Source: UTCHB3 sp964431385 (GTDB taxonomy: Bacteria > Bacteroidota > Ignavibacteria > Ignavibacteriales > Ignavibacteriaceae). Taken from it: a stretch of 64,000 nucleotides of DNA. Below the pieces are notes generated by a model. It ran no database searches, had not been told where the DNA came from, and worked only from the letters and a program-made list of their open reading frames with translations. Below, one piece after another: positions 56,601 to 64,000 of this stretch (positions within the stretch are counted from its first letter, which is position 1; the number at the start of each line of letters is the position of its first letter). The position numbers and the translations under genes were made by a program. The stretch covers positions 1 to 64,000 of the forward strand of contig CAYSJM010000008.1 in NCBI GenBank assembly GCA_964431385.1, in the 5' to 3' direction.

Positions 56601-58240
56601 TGACAACAGGTACATTTTATTATGCTACCCGATTTAAGCTCATAAATGATACATACTTCTACGGTGGTTACAGTGGAACCGGTGGTGGCGCATGGGACGG
56701 AACGACTAATGTTTCGGGTGTGCTTACTGTGAATCCATTCATCGCAAATGTACCTTATATTCAAAACTTTGATGGCGTTACTGCACCTGCTCTTCCTGCT
56801 GGTTGGACGGTATTGGATGCAAACAATGATACCTATAAATGGTCAAATGCTGCTTCAAACCCTAGGACATCACCAAATGCAATGAAAGCGGTCTATAATA
56901 GTGTTGTTACCACCACAGCCATGGACGATTGGTTCTTTTCTCCGGGGATTAACCTTCAGGCTGGTGTTGAGTATGAAGTCATTTTCTATTACAGGGCTGA
57001 AGACGCTACATACACTGAAAAATTGGAAGTTAAATGGGGCACAGCGGCTAATGTTGCCGGTATGACTGGTGGAACATTATTCACTAACTCATCAATAACG
57101 AATATTACTTATTCAAAAGGGAGTGGATCATTTACTCCTTCGAGTTCCGGTGTATTCTATATAGGATTTCATGGTTTCAGTGCTGCTGATCAGTGGAATC
57201 TTTATGTTGATGATGTGACAATAAGAGTTAAACCAGCAGCGATTAATTCTCAAACGATTGCTGCAAACAACACAACATTGTTCACTTTCACAGGGACAGG
57301 TGCCCAGGTTCAGTTTACAACGGGAAACACAGGTAGTGTTACACTTCAATTCGAGAAGATTCCGGGTAATCCTCGTGGAACCCTTCCTTCCCCTGTACTC
57401 AATGTTGCAAATACATATTGGACGGGAACTGTAACCAGCGGCACCGTGAATGGTACATACACGCTTACTCTTGATCTGACAGGGGTGCCGGGAATTGGAA
57501 ATCCAGCCACAATTCACTTGTTGAAAAGATCTGATATTAACGGTTCGTGGGTGGATATTGGATATCCAACCAATGTTTCTGCCTTCCCGCTGGTCTCATG
57601 GGCAAATATAGCATCAGGATTCAGTGACTTTGGTCTCGGTGGCGAAAACGACAACCCCCTCCCTGTAGAACTGGTAAACTTCACCGGGAAAGCAAAGAGC
57701 CGCAATGTAAATCTTAACTGGGAAACCAAAACAGAGACTGACAACTCCGGTTTTGAGGTCGAAAGAAAAGATAAAAACGGCGACTGGAACAAGATCGGAT
57801 TTGTTGAGGGATCTGGTTCTTCAAACTCACCGAAGTATTACTCGTTTGAGGATAAGAAACTTTCTTCAGGTAAACATTCGTACAGACTGAAACAATTGGA
57901 TAACGACGGTACCACATCATACAGCGATGAGGTTGAAGTGACGATAGATGTACCAACAGAGTTTGCTATGAGCCAGAACTATCCTAATCCGTTTAATCCT
58001 TCCACAAAGGTTGATTACCAATTGGCAATGGATGCAAAGGTAACAATCGAACTCTACAGCATCACGGGTGAGAAAGTAGTAACACTTCTTTCACAGGAAC
58101 TTGAAGCAGGTTATTATTCGATGATGATAGATTCATACACGCACAACATGGCATCAGGTATCTACATCTATAGAATGATCGCAACAGACGCACTCGGAAA
58201 GAGTTTCGTATCAACCAAAAAACTTTCATTAATAAAGTAG
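50672..58240 (+). CDS. Giant T9SS-secreted beta-helix protein (2522 residues)
   Basis: Signal peptide with an extended N-region (hydrophobic part IGMFLLLLFFALNVNLFSQ). Domains by position: nidogen-like or lectin-like head about 45-265, fibronectin III-like about 268-355, parallel beta-helix about 365-1130, beta-sandwich about 1150-1270, second beta-helix about 1300-1760, two tandem related domains about 1768-1890 and 1894-2020 (share ANLQ(W/F)PST and WDGTTNVSGVLTV), a MAM/cleaved-adhesin-like jelly roll about 2025-2186, and a T9SS tail from about 2324 (NYPNPFNPSTKVDYQL). It is likely a surface adhesin or polysaccharide-binding protein; no catalytic motif was recognised. The tail, from GENDNPLPVE onward, is identical to that of the protein at 58741. 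Confidence 0.88.
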   Translation: MKKRLLSFQTQSTSGVSQSIGMFLLLLFFALNVNLFSQSTANYAFSTATNGSLTDMSSGTTNLLIGASLDDISSSVATIGFNFVLMGKAYTQFSVNSNGALGLGSTPVATSGTGTGTSTAPVIAPFGGDQGVLTTGGKVHYKVTGSAPNRILVVEWLNMKINFSGYATALTGDGTYQALFYETTGKVEFIYGKMSVATAFSTGPVVGISAGTSANQTAAVTTSTNAKTDGTAWINNTYSVGDIANLNSAADGSRRVYTFTPSVTSPNPPSALNFTAISLSGMTLNWTDSDNEQAYAIFRSSDGGTNFTLVANAALNAVSYVATGLNPGVGYVWRVYALNEGRMSTALEGTQATTSPSLSGTFTIGPSGTYATLTAAITAVNSQGLAGATILELMSDYVSTSETFPISFPNIPGLSVTNTLTVRPAAGATGRVITSANTTATLRFNGSTYVIFDGRPGGSGTARELTITNTSVSGPAILFIEDAISNTLTYCNVTGTANVSTSSGLILFSTSASGTQGNDNNTISYCDINATGSAQAIYALGTSSKDNSGNQILNNNIHDFYISSASTTSTYGIRLGAANTNWTISGNSFYQSSSRSYSATSALHYILSISNSTTGAGFTITDNYLGGSGPLATGTYTMTAGQQRLFAMDLVVGTSTPTSIQNNTITNIACSTAFTTTGSSGILGMNLSAGSFNVGTVTGNTIGSTTATGAINLHLTGASGPLFVGISCATTSGTTVIQNNRIGGLLASTTTSTAYLSLYPISLSGSGHTVTIADNVIGSTTVANSIYNNTGGTSTSTYQTRGMNITSTGVLSITGNTIANLTASGTGSATTMAGIYISATPGSTGWTMTGNTVRNLTNASTSTTFGSILGALTGMAISGSQNHQVSGNTIHSLVNNASSAAVTVAGIYFAGSASLQSRLEKNFIHSLQSTTTSNTAVITGILITGGLHSLRNNMIRMGIDKDGASVTNSNVICGIYKNVGTVGSYFHNSVYIGGTGVSAGTGKSFAFRKTGTSGADSLFNNIFFNARSNTTPAGAKHYAYGVNQSSGLVSNFNVIFANGTDGMFGTKDDGTTSYSNIADLRTGFGTDANSLGFNPNFTTPSGSSAAVDLHISNPTVIEASGTPIAYVTEDFDNQARSGLTPTDIGADAGNFTPLDLAGPVISYTNLGNSAKMDSRSVTGITITDASGVNVTSGTAPRIYYKKSTDQNLFSGNTSGDDGWKWVESGNPASPFSFDIDYSIIFGGTVSAGEIIQYFVVAQDLATTPNVGINSGSFTVTPASVDLDPTVAPIGGTIKSYTIVPSITGVVLVGTGQTYTSLTANDGTGLFKAINDRVVTGNITAKITSDITETGAVALNQSVEEAIYTIKIVPNDATLKTVSGAVADGMIRLNGADGVVFDGRFNETGSTSYLTFRNTNTSNPVFTFLNSSSSNTIRNCVIEGASTSGSSAVVFFSTGDNTGNQIIETQIRDLTTTAARPLYGVYFNALTNNNNTIKNCSIFNFTTAGVYVNTGTNVTVESNLIYMTSASTVATVTGVYAQNAPGLRVVKNKIYDLNGSSSAAIRGLYYVGVSGTSMIVTMENNLIHLSPSTTGTVDGVDYFGYSTNSLNMYFNSIYIGGTLASGTNGSSGIRKRDVALAFDLKDNVVQNARSNSGGTASHYAINFSTNTVTTLTMNYNDYYTSGTGGVLGYWSSNKTTIADWRTATSQDANSLNADPLFRAADNLQPFVGSPILASGTPVSGITTDYTGTTRNATNPSIGAYETGYTPPGVDWANLQWPSTMSLKEGVKGDVYAQVYKAGVTEPAGQGAGISVWIGVSATNTNPNTWTSWTAATFNTQSGNNDEYTAQIGGTLAAGTYYYATRVLLEGGIYQYGGYNGGFWDGTTNVSGVLTVTDGVITYANLQFPSTASINEGGSATIYGRVYAEGVTTVAGGSPGIVCQIGWNSANTDPSTWSNWTTATFNAQFGNNDEYQATIGSGLTTGTFYYATRFKLINDTYFYGGYSGTGGGAWDGTTNVSGVLTVNPFIANVPYIQNFDGVTAPALPAGWTVLDANNDTYKWSNAASNPRTSPNAMKAVYNSVVTTTAMDDWFFSPGINLQAGVEYEVIFYYRAEDATYTEKLEVKWGTAANVAGMTGGTLFTNSSITNITYSKGSGSFTPSSSGVFYIGFHGFSAADQWNLYVDDVTIRVKPAAINSQTIAANNTTLFTFTGTGAQVQFTTGNTGSVTLQFEKIPGNPRGTLPSPVLNVANTYWTGTVTSGTVNGTYTLTLDLTGVPGIGNPATIHLLKRSDINGSWVDIGYPTNVSAFPLVSWANIASGFSDFGLGGENDNPLPVELVNFTGKAKSRNVNLNWETKTETDNSGFEVERKDKNGDWNKIGFVEGSGSSNSPKYYSFEDKKLSSGKHSYRLKQLDNDGTTSYSDEVEVTIDVPTEFAMSQNYPNPFNPSTKVDYQLAMDAKVTIELYSITGEKVVTLLSQELEAGYYSMMIDSYTHNMASGIYIYRMIATDALGKSFVSTKKLSLIK

Positions 58241-58532
58241 AGAGCAGGAGAAAAAATGCACAACGAACATTTGTATAAGTGGTCTGTAAAAAGCGGTGAC
58301 TACCACCGCCAAAATGGAGATTATGATAAACTTTACCACAAAGGAAAAAAGCGTGAAAAAATGATGCGTTTCCTTATGTGGACGGGGGCAGCTCTGGTTA
58401 CCTGGATGCTATTCCTAAAAGTTCTCGCATACGCTGCAAGCAAGTAGAGTTACAGTGACCAAGTAAATCTTTGATTTACTCTAAAAGAAAAAAACCTAAC
58501 CAGTTGAGTCCGCCATTCGTAAGAGTGGCGGG
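57640..58532 (+). repeat. 893-bp direct repeat, copy A
   Basis: Starts at TGGCGAAAACGACAACCC and ends at the GTGGCGGG of the terminator hairpin. It is matched without visible mismatch by 61587-62479, with a constant offset of 3947. It contains the T9SS tail, a complete 63-codon gene, and two hairpins. Confidence 0.93.
58256..58447 (+). CDS. 63-residue single-pass membrane peptide, copy A
   Basis: A strongly charged N-terminal half (NEHLYKWSVKSGDYHRQNGD, then HKGKKREKMM) and a C-terminal helix (about 39-60, FLMWTGAALVTWMLFLKVLA). A Shine-Dalgarno-like AGCAGGAG stands six bases ahead of the ATG, 15 bp after the giant gene stop. Identical to the product at 62203-62394. Family not recognised. 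Its strict position behind T9SS cargo suggests a linked role in export or anchoring, or simple hitchhiking (inference). Confidence 0.7.
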   Translation: MHNEHLYKWSVKSGDYHRQNGDYDKLYHKGKKREKMMRFLMWTGAALVTWMLFLKVLAYAASK

Positions 58533-58740
58533 CTTATTATTCATTCATGTTCTAAGAATTATACTGAATTTCTAGATATACAAGACATCAATTAACTTAT
58601 AATGCATTGTTAACGCAAAAGAAGAAATTAAAAAACATTTACGAGAGACCTCAATGACCCGCAAAACTATCCCAATGAAATCTGAAAGTTTTTTCCCCAA
58701 TATCACAAAACCAAACAACAATACCAAATCTGGATTTTTC
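58448..58740. other. Spacer between copy A and the second secreted protein
   Basis: 293 bp. It holds the AGTAAATC/GATTTACT hairpin (58462-58480), the terminator at 58510-58541 and then an AT-rich stretch with a TATAAT at 58598-58603 as possible promoter for the second protein. An upstream in-frame ATG at 58654 exists, but it would place 29 residues before the signal peptide. Confidence 0.55.
58510..58541 (+). terminator. Terminator hairpin, copy A
   Basis: CCGCCATTC (58510-58518) / GAGTGGCGG (58523-58531) with GTAA loop. The following tract (GCTTATTATT) is poor in consecutive T, so termination may be leaky compared with copy B. Confidence 0.65.
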
Positions 58741-61700
58741 ATGAAAAAAATTGTGACAAGTTTGTTCATCGTTACATTATTAGCGTTTACACTAAATGCT
58801 CAAAATCAATATTCAGCTTCTACATCTACCGACACTTACACGGCACTTGTTGGAGGGTCAGTATTTACCTGGACAGAAACAACTGCAAATGACGAAGGAT
58901 ATACATCAGCCACGAATATAGGATTCACATTTAATTATAATGGCACTGCTTTTACTCAATTTCAAGCTTCAACCAATGGATTTATTCGGTTAGGTACCGG
59001 TTTGGCAGCAGCAACACCAGCTGATGCATTAGCTGGGTTACTCAGAAGTATAATTGCTCCTCTTTGGGATGATCTTGCCGTTAACAGCACAGCCTCGGAT
59101 ATAACTTATCAGCTTTCAGGGGTAAGCCCAAACCAGGTGTTGACCATCGAATGGAAAAACATGAAATGGACCAAGACAGCTACCCTTTTATCAGAATTCC
59201 AGGTAAAGCTTTATGAGGTAGATAACCACATTGAATTCATATATGGGGCATTAAATCCAAATGCCAGTGCTTCTGCATCTATTGGATTGTCAGATAATAC
59301 TTCGATTACAACTACAGGCTCTGCCACCGGAAAGTTTTTAAGTCTGAATGTTGGTGGAATAGCAACGGCTCGAAAATATCATCAATCGATGGGATATGCC
59401 TTCAACGGAATTACCGCCGCCCCTGATGCTAATACCTTAATAACATTTACGAGAGTGGCGACTCCCACTCCCATCTCCGGCAACACTTATACTATAGGGG
59501 GATCATCCCCAACATATAACACACTTAGTGAAGCAGCAATGGCATTAAATTTGAACGGAATTAACGGTGCAATAGTATTGGATGTACGATCCGGAACCTA
59601 TGATGACATCTTTCACCTGATTGAGGTAACAGGTACCTCGGCAACGAATACTATAACGATCAAAAAAGAAAGTGGTATTGTCACCATTTCCCCCTCAAAT
59701 GGAAGTCAGAGCACCACAGCACCCGGGGCCTCTGCCGGAGATGCAATTTTTAGACTTGATGGTACTGACTATGTGACAGTGGATGGCATGAATTTTACAC
59801 AAAATGCAAATAATACAAGTGCAGCTAAAAAATTTAATATGGGAATCCTGGTCGCTAATTCAGTCCTCAACAGCGTGCCAATGAGTGGGTCTCAAAATAA
59901 CATATTCAAAAATATATCAATTGATTTAGGCTCTGGCTCTTTGACAGCTGGATTGATAGGGATTCGATTCGGGACTGCTGGAACAGCTACTGGTATAACA
60001 TTCGACAAAACGAACAGCTTTAATACTATTCAGGATGTTAATATTACCGGTTTCCACGCAAATGGAATTAAGATGTTTGGTCATTCATCTGCCATGCCAG
60101 ACTCAGGAAATGTGATTACTGCAGTGGTCGGAAGAAATACTCTTGGGAATGTTACGGGTTCAATCGGATCAGATATCAGAATAATAGAATTGGATTGTGA
60201 ATCATCGGTCACAATTGAGAAAACGGATATTGTCAGTGTTTCTAATTCAGCAGCAACAACTAACTCAATTTATGGTATCGTTACCAATTTAGCTGGTAAT
60301 ACTAGTTTAAATCGGGGTAAATTTATCATTCGTGATAACACAATAACCGGTATTAATAACGGTGGATCTGGAGTAACGACCGGACTGGCCGGGGGAATGT
60401 CATTGGGTGCCACAAATAATGGAACTGAATATGAGATTTATCGGAATAAAATTGATAATATCTTCTCAAATGCATCAACGACCGGCAGATCCACTGGAGT
60501 CCTGATAAACGGTGCGACTTTAACTAATTTGATAGTAAAATTTTATAACAATATGATTTCTGATATAAGAGCTCCGCGTTGCACTTCGGGACCGGCGGTA
60601 AGAGGTGTTGATCTGCAAAATGGAGGTGGGAATGGAGTTTTCTCTATCTATAACAACTCTGTTTACCTCAACGATGCTACTCCTCCAACTGCGACAAATC
60701 ATCAATCGGCAAGCATGTATATAGCTAATATGGCAACTGGAACTGTAGATTTCAGAAATAACATATTGGTTAACACAATGAGCACAAACGGAATTGGCAG
60801 AGCAGTGGGGCTTTATGCATCCTCAAATGCAAATCTTCTGCGTTTGGCTTCAACCACCAACAATAATTTATACTTTATCGGCACAGGTGGTTCCACTCGC
60901 GGGGTCTCGACAGATGTTGCAAACATCTACCAAACAATCGCAACACATAAAGCAGCCATCGCATCAGGTGGTCTTGGTGGACCAAGGGATGTAAATTCCA
61001 TATCTGTGGACGCTACTGGTGCCTTTGTTAGTACTTCTGATCTTCATATAAACACCACAAACTGGATACTGAATGGACAGGGGGCTCCAACAACTCTAGT
61101 AACCTCTGACTTTGATGGTAATTTAAGGAGTACTTCATTAGTGAATGGACCGGTTGATATTGGTGCTGATGAATATACTCCATCAGGTAATGCAATAACT
61201 ATAGTCACAGGAACAATTGGTGATGGTTCTACATCCATATTTACCGGAGTTGATGGGAAAGTCACGGGAGAAATTACCTGGCACCTTGGTACCGGAACCC
61301 TTCCTTCAGCAATTGAACTCAATTATACTCCCGGAGAGCAGGTATCAAGTACCACCTATCCGAGCATCAATCGAACATACACAATCAACGCAACAGGCGG
61401 TTCTGCCGGTTGGGATGCCGATGTAAAGCTTTATTATAACTGGTCAACAGAACTGAGGGGATTTGTTGAATCAGGAATGAGGATAAACAGGTTTGAAAGC
61501 CCAAGTTGGGTCGTATTAGCGAATAGTATTGATGCCACAAATCATTTTGGACAAACAAATGTAACAGGTTTTTCAGTTTTTACTTTTGGCGAAAACGACA
61601 ACCCCCTCCCTGTAGAACTGGTAAACTTCACCGGGAAAGCAAAGAGCCGCAATGTAAATCTTAACTGGGAAACCAAAACAGAGACTGACAACTCCGGTTT

Positions 61701-62187
61701 TGAGGTCGAAAGAAAAGATAAAAACGGCGACTGGAACAAGATCGGATTTGTTGAGGGATCTGGTTCTTCAAACTCACCGAAGTATTACTCGTTTGAGGAT
61801 AAGAAACTTTCTTCAGGTAAACATTCGTACAGACTGAAACAATTGGATAACGACGGTACCACATCATACAGCGATGAGGTTGAAGTGACGATAGATGTAC
61901 CAACAGAGTTTGCTATGAGCCAGAACTATCCTAATCCGTTTAATCCTTCCACAAAGGTTGATTACCAATTGGCAATGGATGCAAAGGTAACAATCGAACT
62001 CTACAGCATCACGGGTGAGAAAGTAGTAACACTTCTTTCACAGGAACTTGAAGCAGGTTATTATTCGATGATGATAGATTCATACACGCACAACATGGCA
62101 TCAGGTATCTACATCTATAGAATGATCGCAACAGACGCACTCGGAAAGAGTTTCGTATCAACCAAAAAACTTTCATTAATAAAGTAG
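58741..62187 (+). CDS. Second large T9SS-secreted beta-helix protein (1148 residues)
   Basis: Signal peptide KKIVTSLFIVTLLAFTLNAQ at the chosen ATG. Layout: an N-terminal head similar to that of the giant protein (NIGFTFNYNGTAFTQFQAST, TIEWKNMKW, HIEFIYGALN) at about 20-240, a parallel beta-helix about 255-800 (GNTYTIGGSSPTYNTLSEAA opens it), a short beta-sandwich about 820-945, then a T9SS tail identical to that of the 50672 gene from GENDNPLPVE on. A shortened paralogue lacking the fibronectin and tandem modules. Probably surface-exposed, with binding rather than catalysis likely. Confidence 0.86.
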   Translation: MKKIVTSLFIVTLLAFTLNAQNQYSASTSTDTYTALVGGSVFTWTETTANDEGYTSATNIGFTFNYNGTAFTQFQASTNGFIRLGTGLAAATPADALAGLLRSIIAPLWDDLAVNSTASDITYQLSGVSPNQVLTIEWKNMKWTKTATLLSEFQVKLYEVDNHIEFIYGALNPNASASASIGLSDNTSITTTGSATGKFLSLNVGGIATARKYHQSMGYAFNGITAAPDANTLITFTRVATPTPISGNTYTIGGSSPTYNTLSEAAMALNLNGINGAIVLDVRSGTYDDIFHLIEVTGTSATNTITIKKESGIVTISPSNGSQSTTAPGASAGDAIFRLDGTDYVTVDGMNFTQNANNTSAAKKFNMGILVANSVLNSVPMSGSQNNIFKNISIDLGSGSLTAGLIGIRFGTAGTATGITFDKTNSFNTIQDVNITGFHANGIKMFGHSSAMPDSGNVITAVVGRNTLGNVTGSIGSDIRIIELDCESSVTIEKTDIVSVSNSAATTNSIYGIVTNLAGNTSLNRGKFIIRDNTITGINNGGSGVTTGLAGGMSLGATNNGTEYEIYRNKIDNIFSNASTTGRSTGVLINGATLTNLIVKFYNNMISDIRAPRCTSGPAVRGVDLQNGGGNGVFSIYNNSVYLNDATPPTATNHQSASMYIANMATGTVDFRNNILVNTMSTNGIGRAVGLYASSNANLLRLASTTNNNLYFIGTGGSTRGVSTDVANIYQTIATHKAAIASGGLGGPRDVNSISVDATGAFVSTSDLHINTTNWILNGQGAPTTLVTSDFDGNLRSTSLVNGPVDIGADEYTPSGNAITIVTGTIGDGSTSIFTGVDGKVTGEITWHLGTGTLPSAIELNYTPGEQVSSTTYPSINRTYTINATGGSAGWDADVKLYYNWSTELRGFVESGMRINRFESPSWVVLANSIDATNHFGQTNVTGFSVFTFGENDNPLPVELVNFTGKAKSRNVNLNWETKTETDNSGFEVERKDKNGDWNKIGFVEGSGSSNSPKYYSFEDKKLSSGKHSYRLKQLDNDGTTSYSDEVEVTIDVPTEFAMSQNYPNPFNPSTKVDYQLAMDAKVTIELYSITGEKVVTLLSQELEAGYYSMMIDSYTHNMASGIYIYRMIATDALGKSFVSTKKLSLIK

Positions 62188-62479
62188 AGAGCAGGAGAAA
62201 AAATGCACAACGAACATTTGTATAAGTGGTCTGTAAAAAGCGGTGACTACCACCGCCAAAATGGAGATTATGATAAACTTTACCACAAAGGAAAAAAGCG
62301 TGAAAAAATGATGCGTTTCCTTATGTGGACGGGGGCAGCTCTGGTTACCTGGATGCTATTCCTAAAAGTTCTCGCATACGCTGCAAGCAAGTAGAGTTAC
62401 AGTGACCAAGTAAATCTTTGATTTACTCTAAAAGAAAAAAACCTAACCAGTTGAGTCCGCCATTCGTAAGAGTGGCGGG
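61587..62479 (+). repeat. 893-bp direct repeat, copy B
   Basis: Second copy of the block at 57640-58532. Sequence flanking the block differs immediately on both sides (TTTACTTT before, a run of T after). Confidence 0.93.
62203..62394 (+). CDS. 63-residue single-pass membrane peptide, copy B
   Basis: Same nucleotide and protein sequence as the peptide at 58256-58447, lying 15 bp after the second secreted-protein stop with the same AGCAGGAG ribosome site. Retention of an intact frame in both copies is expected from recent duplication, so it is not independent evidence of selection. Confidence 0.7.
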   Translation: MHNEHLYKWSVKSGDYHRQNGDYDKLYHKGKKREKMMRFLMWTGAALVTWMLFLKVLAYAASK

Positions 62480-62488
62480 TTTTTTTTT
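62457..62488 (+). terminator. Terminator hairpin, copy B
   Basis: Same 9-bp stem as copy A (CCGCCATTC / GAGTGGCGG) but followed by nine consecutive T, so a strong intrinsic terminator. Confidence 0.85.
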
Positions 62489-62494
62489 GAATTT

Positions 62495-62541
62495 CGGAGC
62501 TTCGAAAGCTCCGAGGTTCTGAAGTTCTCATGGTTCTTATT
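62495..62541. repeat. Short hairpin and GGTTCTGAAGTTCT repeat before the riboswitch
   Basis: GGAGCTT/AAGCTCC hairpin (62496-62512) followed by GAGGTTCTGAAGTTCT, the reverse complement of the GAACTTCAG family seen at 12127 and 18121. Confidence 0.6.
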
Positions 62542-62587
62542 GTTTTTTGTTGGAAAGTTTGTACATTTGTGAAGTTCTTAAAAACAA

Positions 62588-62751
62588 TTTACGGTGTTCT
62601 GCAGGGAGCAGAAAGAATAGGGAAGCCGGTGAGAATCCGGCGCTGTCGCGCAACTGTGTGAGGATATAGCATTTCCAGTTTGCCATATAAGCCACCATGA
62701 TATATTGGGAAGGCTTGGCAATTTACCTCGAGCCAGGAGACCTGCCGTAAA
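62588..62751 (+). ncRNA. Cobalamin riboswitch
   Basis: The conserved B12-box features are all present: GGGAAGCCGGTGAGAATCCG (62630-62649), followed by GCGCTGTCGCGCAACTG, and the distal GAGCCAGGAGACCTGCC. The outer stem TTTACGG (62588-62594) / CCGTAAA (62745-62751) closes the aptamer. Downstream hairpins (AACAACCTT/AAGGTCGTT near 62762-62786) could be the expression platform. It lies 116 nt ahead of a TonB receptor ATG, so high cobalamin should switch that gene off. Confidence 0.95.
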
Positions 62752-62867
62752 TAAACAGGTAACAACCTTCGCGTAAAAGGTCGTTATTGGTATGCTGTAT
62801 AGCTATATACAGTTATGGCTCCTGCTTATTTACACTTCTTGAATCTCCCCGTTCCACCCCCAAAAAC

Positions 62868-64000
62868 ATGAAATTCATTTTATTCTTTTTTCTTTTTGCG
62901 AATATTTTATTTGCACAAACCTCACTTTTTGTGGTTGATTCTGCATCCGGGACTCCGGTACTGGGTGCCGTTGTGGACAATGGCATAAGCAGAAGTGTAA
63001 CAGGTGAAAATGGAATTTGTGACATTTCTTCGTTTGACCCCGCCCGTGTGATTACTATAACTCATGTGGCATATCATAATTACACTCTTAAAATTTCTTC
63101 GAACGATAAATCTATTATCGTAAAACTTGTCGCTTCTCCCTCTGAGAAGGATGAGGTGGTGATAAGTGGTGAGGGGGATAAAAGTGGCGGGTTCTCAAAG
63201 AAAATTGAGAATATTAATGAGGATGGGGAGGGATACCGGACACTTGCTGACATAATCAGCAGGAATTTTGGCTTATTTGTGAAAGACTATGGTGGTTCGG
63301 GTTCGCTGAAACAGATATCTTTTCGAGGGATGAGTCCGGAAAACAGTCTTGTATTGTTCAATGGTGTGCGGGTAAACGATATAAGAACAGGCGGTTTTGA
63401 TCTTTCGGGGATTTTCCCGGGTGAATTGAGGACGGCAGAATTTTCGACCTCGGCTGCTGCAGATGGAGAAATTTCAGCAGGAGGGGTTTTAAAAATTGAT
63501 ACCCGTGGCAGAAATGATTATTCATTTATGGCAACTGAAAAGATGGATGATGCAGGGATGGTCTCAATTTCAGGGAGTGGAAATTATAGTTCCGGAAATT
63601 TTTATGGGGGAATTGCGGCGGAGAGGATGTGGTCACCAAACAGATTTGATTACGAGTTCGATGGTGCAAAACTTCAAAGGGAGAATGCCCACTTCAACAG
63701 GTCGTTTGCCTCTTTATCGCTTGGTTACATTTCCAAAGATTTTGTTGTCGATTTTTATGCAAACTACGGATTTTATAAAGCGGGTGTTCCTGGATTTGTA
63801 GTCTCAAATAATGCCTCTTCTTCGGGAGCAACGAACACAACCGAGGGTACGCTTAATATTTTAAGATTTGCCACCTCATTCAACGAAAAATCGGGGATTG
63901 AATCATCAATCGGCTACAGCAACCAGTTGTTAAATTTTGATGATCCAAACAGGGCATATTACAAAGAGAATGGTGCCGATATTTCGACCCTGAACAACAT
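62868..64000 (+). CDS. TonB-dependent receptor under B12 riboswitch control (BtuB-like), partial at window end
   Basis: 377 codons are visible and the frame stays open to the window edge. Signal peptide (KFILFFFLFANILFAQ), a short carboxypeptidase-like beta-sandwich (SLFVVDSASGTPVLGAVVDN, about 18-95), then the plug (about 120-220: TLADIISRNFGLFVKDYGGS, SFRGMSPENSLVLFNGVRVN) and the first barrel strands. The riboswitch upstream makes cobalamin or a cobinamide the likely ligand. The fused N-terminal domain is typical of Bacteroidota receptors. Confidence 0.88.
   Translation, partial: MKFILFFFLFANILFAQTSLFVVDSASGTPVLGAVVDNGISRSVTGENGICDISSFDPARVITITHVAYHNYTLKISSNDKSIIVKLVASPSEKDEVVISGEGDKSGGFSKKIENINEDGEGYRTLADIISRNFGLFVKDYGGSGSLKQISFRGMSPENSLVLFNGVRVNDIRTGGFDLSGIFPGELRTAEFSTSAAADGEISAGGVLKIDTRGRNDYSFMATEKMDDAGMVSISGSGNYSSGNFYGGIAAERMWSPNRFDYEFDGAKLQRENAHFNRSFASLSLGYISKDFVVDFYANYGFYKAGVPGFVVSNNASSSGATNTTEGTLNILRFATSFNEKSGIESSIGYSNQLLNFDDPNRAYYKENGADISTLNN

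Noticed and set aside
58654..58740. Upstream start for the second secreted protein
   Set aside because: It would add 29 hydrophilic residues before a normal signal peptide; the ATG at 58741 gives a standard exported N-terminus.

Overview
The window looks like a chromosomal segment of a Bacteroidota-type bacterium, most likely from the Ignavibacteria. The main clue is the C-terminal secretion signal (Y-P-N-P-F-N) that ends five proteins (9476-10231, 30277-31998, 31998-33749, 50672-58240, 58741-62187). This signal marks cargo of the type IX secretion system (T9SS) and is common in Ignavibacteria. Supporting clues are a PafA-type phosphatase, a CarboxypepD_reg/DUF5686 outer-membrane protein, TonB-dependent receptors, low GC content and mostly weak Shine-Dalgarno sequences. 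I found no tRNA, rRNA, CRISPR array, prophage or intact insertion sequence.

Layout. 1-9350 carries a small zinc-ribbon protein, an SDR dehydrogenase, a PafA-like phosphatase, an O-antigen-ligase-like protein with a large inserted propeller-like domain, a DUF5686 protein, a fumarylacetoacetate-hydrolase-family enzyme and ruvC-ruvA. 9476-15430 has a small T9SS cargo, a YfcC-type transporter, cytidine deaminase, thymidine kinase, and a small membrane protein with a TonB receptor. 15588-20340 looks nitrogen and redox related: a sigma-54 promoter in front of a two-cluster ferredoxin, then a C1 peptidase, a glycosyltransferase and an Lrp-glnA pair. 20374-28210 holds an MNT nucleotidyltransferase next to a broken HEPN gene, a secreted TPR-CHAT protein, a LolA-like protein, an ABC exporter whose ATPase seems to start at ACG, a DUF1207-like protein and a repeat-rich spacer.

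28212-42131 is envelope and translation: metG, two tandem T9SS subtilases, two parvulin-type chaperones, a MoxR ATPase, a three-receiver hybrid kinase whose kinase core has lost key residues, and gltX. 42121-49891, on the minus strand, carries an Mla-like lipid transport operon whose ATPase subunit has lost every catalytic motif, a cobalamin-binding protein, an Nfu-type scaffold with an Mrp ATPase, and polyphosphate kinase.

50000-62480 is the most unusual stretch. A promoter-like element and a folded leader precede a 64-residue membrane peptide and a 2522-residue secreted beta-helix protein, then a 63-residue membrane peptide and a terminator. A second secreted protein follows with an identical copy of the tail, peptide and terminator (893 bp, apparently without mismatches). 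The window closes with a cobalamin riboswitch controlling a TonB-dependent receptor that runs off the edge.

All calls come from reading sequence and translations by eye. Domain names rest on recognised motifs, not on database searches.
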